Shown piece by piece: positions 15,091-23,443 of a stretch of DNA of 31,533 nucleotides. A model generated the notes under the pieces. The model did no database searches. It saw nothing but the letters and a program-made list of their open reading frames with translations, and had not been told where the DNA came from. Each line of letters starts with the position of its first letter. The stretch's first letter is position 1. The stretch comes from CAIOTO01 sp040389165 (GTDB lineage Bacteria; Pseudomonadota; Alphaproteobacteria; Paracaedibacterales; CAIOTO01). Where the stretch lies: the NCBI GenBank assembly GCA_040389165.1, contig JAZKAK010000031.1, positions 1 through 31,533 on the forward strand. The letters run 5' to 3'. The translations under genes and the position numbers were made by a program.

Positions 15091-16164
15091 TTATTTTTTA
15101 TCCTTATGCCATGCTTCGCCAACGAAATGGTCAGCCATCTTCACGGTTGTCTTGACCCCAATTGAATCAAAATTCTCTTTAAGCCAAGCATCTGCCGCTG
15201 CACGGCCTTTATCAAACAAGTGCGTCAGAAATTCCCACTCTGTATTGAGCTTGCTCGACCAACCAAGGTCTTGGAATGTGGATTCGTCTTCAATGACATG
15301 CATGAATAAGCGTTTGTGTTTCTGCGGATCAAGCTCACCATTATCAATCATACTTGTGATATACGAAATAGCGCGCATTTCACGAACAACAGATGAATTG
15401 TTTGTTATTTCATTCAATCGATCCGCAATTTCACGCGCCGATGTTGGTAAGCGATTGCGCACAGTTGGGTTTAATTGAATCAGCATGATATCAGGCGTAT
15501 CGCAATCATAAATCAATGGGAAAAATACTGGATTCCCAATAAAACCACCATCCCAATAATATTCTTTATCAACCATAACAGCGCTATGAAGTGTTGGCAG
15601 ACATGCTGTTGCAAGCAATGTTTCAACGCACATCTCTGTTGTTGAAAAAATACGAAGCTTTCCGGTATACACATGCGTTGCGCATAAATAAACTTTGCAC
15701 TTGTCTTGTGTGCGGATGAGATCAAAATCAAAGCTTTTCATGATAACGTCTTTGAGCGGATCTTTTTTCATAGGATTGAGCTCATAGGGTGAGAACATGC
15801 GACTTAAATAGTCAAATGCCATAAACCCTGGCGAATTATACATGGTAAAATTACCCATCGCTTTATCGATAGGGCCACGATTGTTGAGTGAGCTGTTTTT
15901 ACCTGATTCACAAATGCGTGACCAAAACGTGCGCAATTCATTTCGCACTGTTTCATTATCGCCACGTGCCATGCCCTGTGCTACACACACAGCATTCATC
16001 CCGCCCGCACTTGTTCCTGTTACGCCTTCGATTTCAATGCGCCCGTCTTCTAACAGACGATCGAGCACTCCCCATGTAAAAGCACCGTGTGCTCCGCCAC
16101 CTTGCAATGCTAATGCGACGCGTTTCTTTTTGGTTGGTTGCTCTTTTGATGATTGAGATGTCAT
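15091..16164 (-). CDS. patatin-like phospholipase
   Basis: The 357-aa protein is a patatin-type lipase or phospholipase A with a Ser-Asp dyad. The oxyanion loop LQGGGAHGAFTWG is at 20-32, the nucleophile S52 in GTSAGG and the aspartate D205 in WDGGFIGN. No signal peptide is visible; the N-terminus is polar (MTSQSSKEQPTKKKR). In intracellular bacteria such enzymes can be secreted to act on host membranes, but free-living Alphaproteobacteria have close relatives too, so I do not call it an effector. AGGA stands 7 bases before the ATG. It is monocistronic, with repeat-bearing gaps on both sides. Confidence 0.92.
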   Translation of the reverse strand: MTSQSSKEQPTKKKRVALALQGGGAHGAFTWGVLDRLLEDGRIEIEGVTGTSAGGMNAVCVAQGMARGDNETVRNELRTFWSRICESGKNSSLNNRGPIDKAMGNFTMYNSPGFMAFDYLSRMFSPYELNPMKKDPLKDVIMKSFDFDLIRTQDKCKVYLCATHVYTGKLRIFSTTEMCVETLLATACLPTLHSAVMVDKEYYWDGGFIGNPVFFPLIYDCDTPDIMLIQLNPTVRNRLPTSAREIADRLNEITNNSSVVREMRAISYITSMIDNGELDPQKHKRLFMHVIEDESTFQDLGWSSKLNTEWEFLTHLFDKGRAAADAWLKENFDSIGVKTTVKMADHFVGEAWHKDKK

Positions 16165-16522
16165 ATGAAATCCTAATGCTTAATTGAAATTCTAGAAACA
16201 GAATAGCGTTTATTATTTAAGATTTCGTTAAGGTGGAGATGTGTTTTAACTGAAAAGATGTTCATATACGCAGTGCTCCATTTTTTTAAAACCTAGCTTG
16301 CTCTTCGTGTGTTCACAAGGGCTGTGACCCGGTGATCTAGATGCCCGTATCAAGTACGTGCAATACACAGGGGAGAAAACTGCACGCTGCGTTAATATCA
16401 TATTTAGAAATCCGCACTTTCATCAATTTTTCTCTCATAAACACTTTTCACAAACACCATTGTTCTAAAACGCATACAGCGCTACACTAGACGCAAATAA
16501 CTTAAATTTTTAACGGTTTTTT
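16165..16522. other. divergent intergenic region with a degenerate repeat
   Basis: This 358-bp region separates the divergent patatin and esterase genes and should hold promoters for both. The part 16325-16395 resembles the 91-200 repeat in the left end of the window (shared GATCTAGAT, CAATACAC and GGAGAAA blocks, then GCACGCTGCGTTA), but the palindrome is eroded. I found no gene and no clear promoter. Confidence 0.55.
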
Positions 16523-17194
16523 GTGTTAACTGGCCCCATACTTTCTCCTGTCTCAGGAATTATTCGTAAAATTGTTGTTTTCTTGCACGGTTATGGCGCA
16601 GCGGGTGATGATTTAATTAATATCGGGCATCAATGGGCAACGCATTTGCCGGATACGCTTTTTGTCGCACCTAATGCGCCTGACGTGTGTGAAATGTCTC
16701 CGCTTGGCTATCAATGGTTTGGGCTACAAGATTTTAATCCACTTAACATACGGCAAGGAATGGATACTGCCGCACCGCTTATTACGGGTTATGTAAAGCA
16801 TTTGATGATTGAGCATAAGCTTGAAGCAAAAGATATTGCTCTTGTCGGCTTTTCACAAGGCAGCATGTTGGTCATGGATATGGTATTCCGAATTCCAGGT
16901 CTTGGTGGCATTGTGGGGTATTCGGGCGCGTTTTACCCGCCAGCATCACTTGATCGTCCCAAAGATGCGCCGACGGTTCTGCTTGTGCATGGTACGGCTG
17001 ATACAGTTGTACCCTATGCAGCATTGTTTCAAGCGCAAACACAGCTTCAGCTCTATGGCGTAAACGTAACGCCGCAGACGTGTAATGGCTTGGGGCATAG
17101 TATTGATGACATTGGCCTTCGTGTGGGACGTGACTATCTGAAACGCATGTTTGAGAATTCTGATCAACAACAAGACGCAAGGAAAACAGTATGA
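16523..17194 (+). CDS. phospholipase/carboxylesterase (alpha/beta hydrolase)
   Basis: The 223-aa protein belongs to the cytosolic carboxylesterase/acyl-protein thioesterase-like family. The catalytic triad is S111 in GFSQGS, D160 in HGTADTVVP and H192 in GLGHSID, with LHGYGAAGDD (21-30) as the oxyanion region. The substrate is unknown. I accept a GTG start because the fold begins directly after it and no better ATG exists; the ribosome-binding site is weak. Its last codons and TGA stop lie in a 20-bp sequence that is repeated at the start of mdh, with a palindromic element in between. Before that insertion the gene probably overlapped mdh by ATGA. Confidence 0.9.
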   Translation: MLTGPILSPVSGIIRKIVVFLHGYGAAGDDLINIGHQWATHLPDTLFVAPNAPDVCEMSPLGYQWFGLQDFNPLNIRQGMDTAAPLITGYVKHLMIEHKLEAKDIALVGFSQGSMLVMDMVFRIPGLGGIVGYSGAFYPPASLDRPKDAPTVLLVHGTADTVVPYAALFQAQTQLQLYGVNVTPQTCNGLGHSIDDIGLRVGRDYLKRMFENSDQQQDARKTV

Positions 17195-17339
17195 CACCAT
17201 TTCTGTCATGTTTGGGCTTGACCCGAACATCTATAAAAGTGCAAAGGCAGATAGTTATAGGTTGTTGCCTGTGTAGAGCTCCTCGGATCAAGTCCGAGGA
17301 TGACACGTGGATTATGAATGCAAGGAAAACAGTATGACA
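17177..17339 (+). repeat. palindromic element flanked by a 20-bp direct duplication
   Basis: The sequence GCAAGGAAAACAGTATGACA occurs at 17177-17196 and again at 17320-17339. Between them lies a palindromic element with arms at 17205-17232 (GTTTGGGCTTGACCCGAAC) and 17276-17304 (CCTCGGATCAAGTCCGAGG), joined by the ATAAAAGTGCAAAGGCAGATAG centre. The arms differ, so the copy is mosaic. The first duplicate holds the esterase stop; the second holds the mdh ribosome-binding site and ATG. Confidence 0.88.
17191..17337 (+). CDS. 48-codon bridge ORF created by the repeat insertion
   Basis: This small frame is a by-product of the insertion and may or may not be translated. It starts at an ATG overlapping the esterase stop (ATGA), preceded by the same AAGGAA site that serves mdh. 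It runs through the palindromic element without a stop, encoding a PRIKSEDD peptide like those in the other copies, and ends in a TGA that overlaps the mdh ATG (ATGA). Its last residues, ARKTV, repeat the esterase C-terminus. It could keep ribosomes moving from the esterase gene into mdh. No independent protein function is claimed. Confidence 0.4.
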   Translation: MTPFLSCLGLTRTSIKVQRQIVIGCCLCRAPRIKSEDDTWIMNARKTV

Positions 17340-18296
17340 AAATCAAAACGATTTAAAATAGCACTGATTGGCTGCGGTAATATTGGCGGCACGCTTGCGC
17401 ATCTTGCTTTGCAGCGAAGGCTTGGCGATGTTGTCATGATCGATATAGCCGAAGGGATTCCCCAAGGAAAAGGCCTCGACCTTTCACAAGGAAGTGCCAT
17501 CGATGGTATTGAAAACGGGTGTATTGGCAGTAATGATCCAGCTGATATGGTGGGCGCTGATGTGGTCATTGTAACCGCGGGCGTGCCACGAAAACCCGGA
17601 ATGAGCCGCGATGATTTGCTGTCTATAAATGCAGGCATTGTTCGAACGGTTGCAGGAAATATCAAAGAATATTGTCCAGGGGCATTTGTCATTGTTGTGA
17701 CGAATCCGCTTGATGTCATGGTTTGGTTGATGCAAAAAGCATCAGGGTTGCCCACAACACATGTTGTTGGGATGGCGGGGGTTCTGGATTCAGGACGGTA
17801 TATCCACTTTTTAGCGACAGAAATGAACGTGTCCCCAGCGGATATTCAAGCGTTTGTATTGGGTGGTCATGGTGATGCGATGGTGCCGATGTCACGTTAT
17901 ACAACGGTTGGTGGCATTCCACTCAAGGAATGGATTGACATGAACGTGCTTTCGCAAGAACGTCTTGATGCCATTATTGATCGCACGCGAAACGGCGGCG
18001 CTGAAATTGTGAATTTACTTAAAACAGGTTCAGCTTTTTATGCGCCTGCCTCGGCTGCACTGTCTATGGCTGAAAGTTATTTGTTCAATCAACGTCGCAT
18101 TCTGCCTTGTGCGGTGTGTTTGAATGGGGAATACGGTGTTTCGAATATGTATGTGGGTGTGCCAGCCATTATTGGTGAAAATGGTGTTGAGAAAGTGATT
18201 GAGTTGTCACTAGAGCATGATGAGAAAACTCAATTTGACGCATCCATTTTGTCGGTACAAAAATTGATAGAAGATATTACCCGTTTAGGATTATAA
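17334..18296 (+). CDS. mdh: malate dehydrogenase (NAD-dependent)
   Basis: Mdh oxidises malate to oxaloacetate in the TCA cycle. The 320-aa protein is of the LDH-like alphaproteobacterial type. It has the NAD loop GCGNIGG (13-19, with C14 where alanine is common), the substrate arginines R86 and R92 in VPRKPGMSR, NPLDVMVW, R155 in DSGRYIHF and the catalytic H179 in GGHGDAMVP. The arginine pair with the GMSRDD loop marks malate rather than lactate specificity. I chose the ATG at 17334 because AAGGAA precedes it by 6 bases. It leads the mdh-sucC-sucD-sucA-sucB series, with sucC 2 bases downstream. Confidence 0.96.
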   Translation: MTKSKRFKIALIGCGNIGGTLAHLALQRRLGDVVMIDIAEGIPQGKGLDLSQGSAIDGIENGCIGSNDPADMVGADVVIVTAGVPRKPGMSRDDLLSINAGIVRTVAGNIKEYCPGAFVIVVTNPLDVMVWLMQKASGLPTTHVVGMAGVLDSGRYIHFLATEMNVSPADIQAFVLGGHGDAMVPMSRYTTVGGIPLKEWIDMNVLSQERLDAIIDRTRNGGAEIVNLLKTGSAFYAPASAALSMAESYLFNQRRILPCAVCLNGEYGVSNMYVGVPAIIGENGVEKVIELSLEHDEKTQFDASILSVQKLIEDITRLGL

Positions 18297-18298
18297 AA

Positions 18299-19474
18299 AT
18301 GAACATACATGAATACCAGGCAAAGCAAATACTCGATGGATTTGGCGTTCCAATTTTAAGGGGCTCTGTTGCCTATACCCCAGAAGAAGCCGAACAAGTC
18401 GCGGCTGAAATAAGCCAAGACGGTCTTTGGGTTGTAAAGGCGCAGATTCATGCAGGTGGACGTGGCAAAGCGGGCGGTGTCATATTGGCGCGTTCATTAG
18501 CTGAAGTTAAAGCAGCCGCCGAGTTGCTTATTAACAAGCGCCTTGTCACCCACCAAACCGGTAAAAATGGACAAGAAGTTAAACGTGTCTTTATTGAGCA
18601 GGGGTGTAAAATTGCACGCGAACTCTACGTTAGTTTGGTTTTAAATCGTAACGAGGGACGCCTTTGCTTTGTTGTCTCAACCGAAGGCGGTACGGATATC
18701 GAAGAAGTTGCCGCGCAAACACCAGAAAAAATATTAAAAGAAAATATCGATCCTGTTTTAGGGGTAAAACCCTATCAAGGACGTAAATTAGCTTTTGCCT
18801 TAGGCTTACCTTTGGCCGTGCATGCTTCCTTTTATCAGATTCTAAAGAGTCTTTATGAAGCTTATATTGATCTTGATGCAGCGATGATTGAAATAAATCC
18901 GTTAGTACTGACTGAAGATGATCAGCTTGTTGCGTTGGATGCAAAAGTGAGCTTTGATGACAATGCACTTTATCGCCATCAAGAAATTGAAGTCCTTCGT
19001 GATCAAGATGAAGAAGATCCAGCCGAACTTGAAGCTAAAAAACACGATCTTAGCTATGTAAAGCTTGATGGTACAATTGGGTGTATGGTGAATGGCGCTG
19101 GCCTTGCCATGGCAACAATGGACATCATCAAAGTACACGGCGCATCACCCGCAAATTTCTTGGATGTTGGCGGCGGTGCCAGCAAAGAAAAAGTTCAAGC
19201 TGCTTTTAAATTGATTTTATCAGACCCAAGTGTTGAAGCAGTCCTAATCAATATTTTTGGTGGCATTATGCACTGCGATATCATTGCAGAGGGTATTGTT
19301 GATGCTGCAAAGGAAGTGAGTTTGACGGTTCCAATGGTTGTTCGTTTGCAAGGAACAAACCACGAAAAAGGAAAAAGAATATTGGCGGAATCGGGCTTGG
19401 CTGTTATTTCAGCAGATGATTTAGACGATGCTGCCGCAAAAGTTGTTAAGGCTGCACTTGAAGACGCCGCGTAA
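18299..19474 (+). CDS. sucC: succinyl-CoA synthetase, beta subunit (ADP-forming)
   Basis: SucC with SucD interconverts succinyl-CoA and succinate with substrate-level phosphorylation. The 391-aa product starts MNIHEYQAKQIL and has an N-terminal ATP-grasp domain including AGGRGKAGGV (about 52-61). The C-terminal ligase domain carries LDVGGGASKEK and NIFGGIMHCDIIAEG, which contacts SucD at the active site. Length is normal. It begins 2 bases after mdh, with an AGGA site inside the mdh end, and is followed by sucD after 12 bases. Confidence 0.98.
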   Translation: MNIHEYQAKQILDGFGVPILRGSVAYTPEEAEQVAAEISQDGLWVVKAQIHAGGRGKAGGVILARSLAEVKAAAELLINKRLVTHQTGKNGQEVKRVFIEQGCKIARELYVSLVLNRNEGRLCFVVSTEGGTDIEEVAAQTPEKILKENIDPVLGVKPYQGRKLAFALGLPLAVHASFYQILKSLYEAYIDLDAAMIEINPLVLTEDDQLVALDAKVSFDDNALYRHQEIEVLRDQDEEDPAELEAKKHDLSYVKLDGTIGCMVNGAGLAMATMDIIKVHGASPANFLDVGGGASKEKVQAAFKLILSDPSVEAVLINIFGGIMHCDIIAEGIVDAAKEVSLTVPMVVRLQGTNHEKGKRILAESGLAVISADDLDDAAAKVVKAALEDAA

Positions 19475-19486
19475 AGGAAATATCTC

Positions 19487-20383
19487 ATGTCTATTCTTAT
19501 TAATCGCCACACTAAATTAATCTGCCAAGGGTTCACTGGTAAACACGGAACTTTCCATTCTGAGCAAGCACTTGCGTATGGCACAAAACTTATGGGCGGC
19601 GTTACACCTGGCAAGGGTGGAGCTCAACATTTAGGATTACCTATTTTTAATACCGTACACGACGCTGTATCTAACACAGGCGCCACGGCGAGCATGATTT
19701 ATGTGCCTGCTCCTTTTGCGGCAGACGCTATTTGTGAAGCGGCCGATGCAGGAATTGAGCTTATTGTGTGTATAACCGAAGGCATTCCCGTGAATGACAT
19801 GATCACTGTGCGTCGCTATCTAGATGGCAGAAAAGCACGTTTGATTGGGCCTAATTGCCCGGGCATTATTACGTCAGATGAATGCAAAATTGGCATCATG
19901 CCTGGATCAATTCATAAAGCTGGAAAAATTGGTATTGTTTCGCGATCGGGAACGTTAACGTATGAGGCTGTCTATCAAACAACGCTCGAAGGCCTTGGTC
20001 AAACAACGTGTGTTGGTATTGGCGGTGATCCGGTAAAGGGGATGAACTTTGTGGATGTGCTTGATCTCTTCTGGCAAGACAGCGACACAAAGGGCGTTAT
20101 GATGATTGGTGAAATTGGTGGCCAAGACGAACAAGAAGCTGCTGATTATATCGCGTATCAAACGAAAAAAGGGAACAGCAAACCAACGGTAGCCTTTATT
20201 GCAGGTGTCACGGCCCCTCCTGGCCGAAGAATGGGACATGCGGGCGCTATTGTTTCGGGCGCTGGCGAGACTGCACAAGATAAAATTGATCATTTCAAAA
20301 AACTCGGCATAACCGTTGCTTCATCACCTGCTAAATTAGGATCAACGATGAAAGCACTTATGGAGGGAAGGGACGCCGCATGA
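19487..20383 (+). CDS. sucD: succinyl-CoA synthetase, alpha subunit
   Basis: SucD binds CoA and carries the phosphorylated histidine of succinyl-CoA synthetase. The 298-aa protein has the CoA-binding N-terminus TGKHGTFHSEQALAYGTKL with GGVTPGKGG, the GPNCPGII loop (121-128) and the phosphorylation site H251 in GHAGAIVSG. AAAGGAA precedes the ATG by 7 bases. Its stop overlaps the sucA start by ATGA, so the two are coupled. Confidence 0.98.
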   Translation: MSILINRHTKLICQGFTGKHGTFHSEQALAYGTKLMGGVTPGKGGAQHLGLPIFNTVHDAVSNTGATASMIYVPAPFAADAICEAADAGIELIVCITEGIPVNDMITVRRYLDGRKARLIGPNCPGIITSDECKIGIMPGSIHKAGKIGIVSRSGTLTYEAVYQTTLEGLGQTTCVGIGGDPVKGMNFVDVLDLFWQDSDTKGVMMIGEIGGQDEQEAADYIAYQTKKGNSKPTVAFIAGVTAPPGRRMGHAGAIVSGAGETAQDKIDHFKKLGITVASSPAKLGSTMKALMEGRDAA

Positions 20384-23226
20384 CACAAACGGTACGCTAT
20401 TCACCCGAATCAATCTTAAATGGAAATAACACACCTTTTTTGCAGGATCTATTAAAAGCGTATCGTCTTAATTCAATGGATGTGGATCCATCATGGCGTC
20501 GTTTCTTTGATGAATATGCGGATGATCTTGACGCTGAATTGATCGCATTTCCTGAGCAACGATCAAGGACAGCGACAAAACAAGAACAAACGACACCAAT
20601 TGATACACTTAAGTCGCTTCGGGCATTGATGATGATTCGTGCATACCGGGTACGTGGTCATTTGGCATCAAATTTAGATCCGTTGCAGATTGAAAAACCA
20701 AAATATCATCCGGAGCTTGATCCAGCACGTTATGGTTTTGATGAATCCAACATGGACAGTCAAATATTTCTTGATAATGTCTTAGGGCTTGAATCATCCA
20801 CAGTGCATGGAATCTTAGAAAAGTTAACGCATATTTACTGCGGAACGACTGGCTTCGAGTTTATGCACATTCAAGATGCAGATCAAAAAGCATGGCTGCA
20901 AACACGAATCGAGGGTGGTCTTGAAACCGCATCCAATCACGATAAAAAGGAAACATTGATCCAGCTTATGCGTGCTGAAGCGTTTGAACGTTTCTTACAC
21001 GTGAAATACCCAGGTGCGAAACGTTTTGGCATCGAAGGGGCTGAAAGTGTGCTTGCTGTACTTGAGACGTTGCTTGTCCGTTTGGTTAATGAACATTCTA
21101 CCGAAGAGCTTGTTTTTGGCATGTCTCATCGCGGTCGTTTATGCGTATTGACTAATTTCATGGATCAACCAATGCGGTATGTCTTTGCGCAGTTTAAAGG
21201 TGCCGATATTTACCAACAGATCGATGATTATTCGTCTGGAGATGTGAAATACCATCAAGGCTATTCTAATGACCGCATCATAAATGGTAAGCGTGTGCAT
21301 TTATCATTGTCAGCAAATCCGTCTCATCTTGAAGCCGTTGATCCTGTGACGCTTGGTAAAATACGTGCCAAACAATATTTAAGCAAAGATAAAGAACGAC
21401 AGAAAATAGTTGGTTTATTGATGCATGGCGATGCAGCCTTTGCAGGTCAAGGGCTTGTGGCCGAAACATTGGAATTATCGTCTCTTGAAAATTACGAAAC
21501 GGGCGGTACGATTCATGTCATTATTAATAATCAAATTGGGTTTACCACGGCGCCGCCAATGTCGCGGTCGTCACCCTATTCGTCTGATTTAGCTAAAGTT
21601 ATTCAAGCGCCAATTTTTCATGTGAATGGTGATGATCCAGATGCTGTTGTGGCCGTTACAAAGCTCGCCGTTGATTTTCAGCAAGCCTTTAAACACGATG
21701 TGGTCATCGATTTGGTTTGCTATCGCCGTCATGGTCATAACGAAGGTGATGAACCGATGTTCACGCAACCCGTTATGTATAAAGCTATCGCAGAACATTC
21801 ATCTGTTGCGATACGTTACCAACAAAAATTAATGAATGCAGGTATTTTAAGTGATGTTGAATTAAAAGCAATGACTGGTGCTATTGCACAGGTTCTAAAC
21901 GAAGAATTTAATTTAGCGGACAAGCTTGCAGGTAATCCAGCAGAAGAATGTATCGAGCCTGATTGGTTGAAGGGCGAATGGAAAGGCCTTCAAAGCTATC
22001 AACATACGCATCCCGCAGATTTCAACGTTTCAACAAGCGTGAATGTAGCAAAGCTTATACCGATGTTACAGCGATCATTCGCGGTGCCGGATGGTTTTTC
22101 TATTAACGCTAAATTAAAACGCCTCATTGATCAGCGTCTTTCCATGCTTGAAGGAGATGTTTCTTTGGATTGGGGCATGGGTGAAATCATGGCGTTCTCA
22201 TCATTGGTCGAAGAAGGTTTTCATGTTCGCTTAAGCGGGCAAGACAGCAGGCGCGGGACATTCTCGCATCGTCATGCTATTTGGATTGACCAAGTAAATG
22301 AAAAACAATATGTACCTTTGAATCATCTGCGCGAAGGGCAGGGGCTTTTTGAAGCAATTGATAGTCCACTTGCAGAAGCATCAGTCCTAGGATTTGAATA
22401 TGGCTACAGCTTGGCTGCCCCCAATAGTTTAGTCATGTGGGAAGCACAATTTGGTGATTTTGCCAACGGTGCGCAAGTGATGATTGATCAGTTTATTGCA
22501 ACCTCTGAAGCGAAATGGCATCGATTGTCCGGGCTTGTTATGTTATTGCCACATGGTTTTGAAGGGCAAGGGCCTGAGCATTCTTCAGCACGCCCTGAGC
22601 GTTATCTGCAGATGTGTGCGCATAATAACTGGCGTGTGATGAATTGTACAACGCCGGCAAACTTATTTCATGCATTACGCGGTCAAATTGTGCATTCGTT
22701 CAGACAACCACTTGTGATCATGACGCCAAAGTCATTGCTGCGGCATAAAAGCGCAGTATCTCCTTTGATTGATTTTGATGAGGGAAGTTACTTACAAAAA
22801 GTAATTGAAGATACCGCTGGAATGATGAAAGAAGCACGACGTTTTGTGTTTTGCACGGGTAAAGTTTATTATGATCTTTTGGAAAAACGAAAAGCGCTCG
22901 ATATTCAAGACGTGGCGTTGATTCGTATTGAGCAGCTTTATCCATTTCCATATACGGAAATTGAAACAATATCTCGAAAGAATTTAAATGCTGAAATTGT
23001 ATGGTGTCAAGAAGAGCCGCTAAACATGGGTGCGTGGACGTTTATTGACAGGCGTCTTGAAAAAGCACTGGTTGTGACAAAGGCGCATCATCATCGACCG
23101 CATTATGCTGGACGCATGGAGGCTGCTGTGCCCGCTGCTGGGCACATGAAACGGCATTCAGATGAACAAGAGAAATTAATGCTTGACGCGCTGGTTAATC
23201 CAGTGAAGACGGTGCATTGGATTTGA
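20380..23226 (+). CDS. sucA: 2-oxoglutarate dehydrogenase E1 component
   Basis: SucA is the thiamine-diphosphate decarboxylase of the 2-oxoglutarate dehydrogenase complex, passing succinyl to the SucB lipoyl arm. The 948-aa protein has the N-terminal SucB-binding region (LLKAYRLNSMDVDPSWRRFF), H250 in SHRGRL, the ThDP motif starting GDAAFAGQG (350-358) with IINNQIGFTT, and a C-terminal transketolase-like pyrimidine domain with QDSRRGTFSHRH and EGQGPEHSSARPERYLQ. Length is normal. It overlaps sucD by 4 bases. A palindromic element separates it from sucB, where close spacing is usual. Confidence 0.98.
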   Translation: MTQTVRYSPESILNGNNTPFLQDLLKAYRLNSMDVDPSWRRFFDEYADDLDAELIAFPEQRSRTATKQEQTTPIDTLKSLRALMMIRAYRVRGHLASNLDPLQIEKPKYHPELDPARYGFDESNMDSQIFLDNVLGLESSTVHGILEKLTHIYCGTTGFEFMHIQDADQKAWLQTRIEGGLETASNHDKKETLIQLMRAEAFERFLHVKYPGAKRFGIEGAESVLAVLETLLVRLVNEHSTEELVFGMSHRGRLCVLTNFMDQPMRYVFAQFKGADIYQQIDDYSSGDVKYHQGYSNDRIINGKRVHLSLSANPSHLEAVDPVTLGKIRAKQYLSKDKERQKIVGLLMHGDAAFAGQGLVAETLELSSLENYETGGTIHVIINNQIGFTTAPPMSRSSPYSSDLAKVIQAPIFHVNGDDPDAVVAVTKLAVDFQQAFKHDVVIDLVCYRRHGHNEGDEPMFTQPVMYKAIAEHSSVAIRYQQKLMNAGILSDVELKAMTGAIAQVLNEEFNLADKLAGNPAEECIEPDWLKGEWKGLQSYQHTHPADFNVSTSVNVAKLIPMLQRSFAVPDGFSINAKLKRLIDQRLSMLEGDVSLDWGMGEIMAFSSLVEEGFHVRLSGQDSRRGTFSHRHAIWIDQVNEKQYVPLNHLREGQGLFEAIDSPLAEASVLGFEYGYSLAAPNSLVMWEAQFGDFANGAQVMIDQFIATSEAKWHRLSGLVMLLPHGFEGQGPEHSSARPERYLQMCAHNNWRVMNCTTPANLFHALRGQIVHSFRQPLVIMTPKSLLRHKSAVSPLIDFDEGSYLQKVIEDTAGMMKEARRFVFCTGKVYYDLLEKRKALDIQDVALIRIEQLYPFPYTEIETISRKNLNAEIVWCQEEPLNMGAWTFIDRRLEKALVVTKAHHHRPHYAGRMEAAVPAAGHMKRHSDEQEKLMLDALVNPVKTVHWI

Positions 23227-23254
23227 TGATTTACTCGTTACTAATTTAAATTGT

Positions 23255-23381
23255 GTCATCCTCGGACTTGATCCGAGGATCCATAAAGGTGCAAAGGCAA
23301 ATACATAGAGTGCTGTGAGTGATCCGCAACCTTATGTGACTCCTCAATGGTAGAGATCCTCGGATCGAGTCCGAGGATGAC
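23255..23381. repeat. palindromic element, CTCGGA type, between sucA and sucB
   Basis: The arms at 23255-23282 and 23354-23381 are near-perfect inverted repeats (CCTCGGACTTGATCCGAGG against CCTCGGATCGAGTCCGAGG). The centre begins with ATAAAGGTGCAAAGGCAAATA, shared with the copies near 10.1 and 17.2 kb. On the minus strand the element reads openly as a frame ending MDPRIKSEDD. It occupies most of the 217-bp gap between sucA and sucB. Confidence 0.88.
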
Positions 23382-23443
23382 GAAGGGATGGGGAATGACA
23401 TAAAGAGAATGACAGCTTTAGCGAACAAAAAAAGGAATTATAT

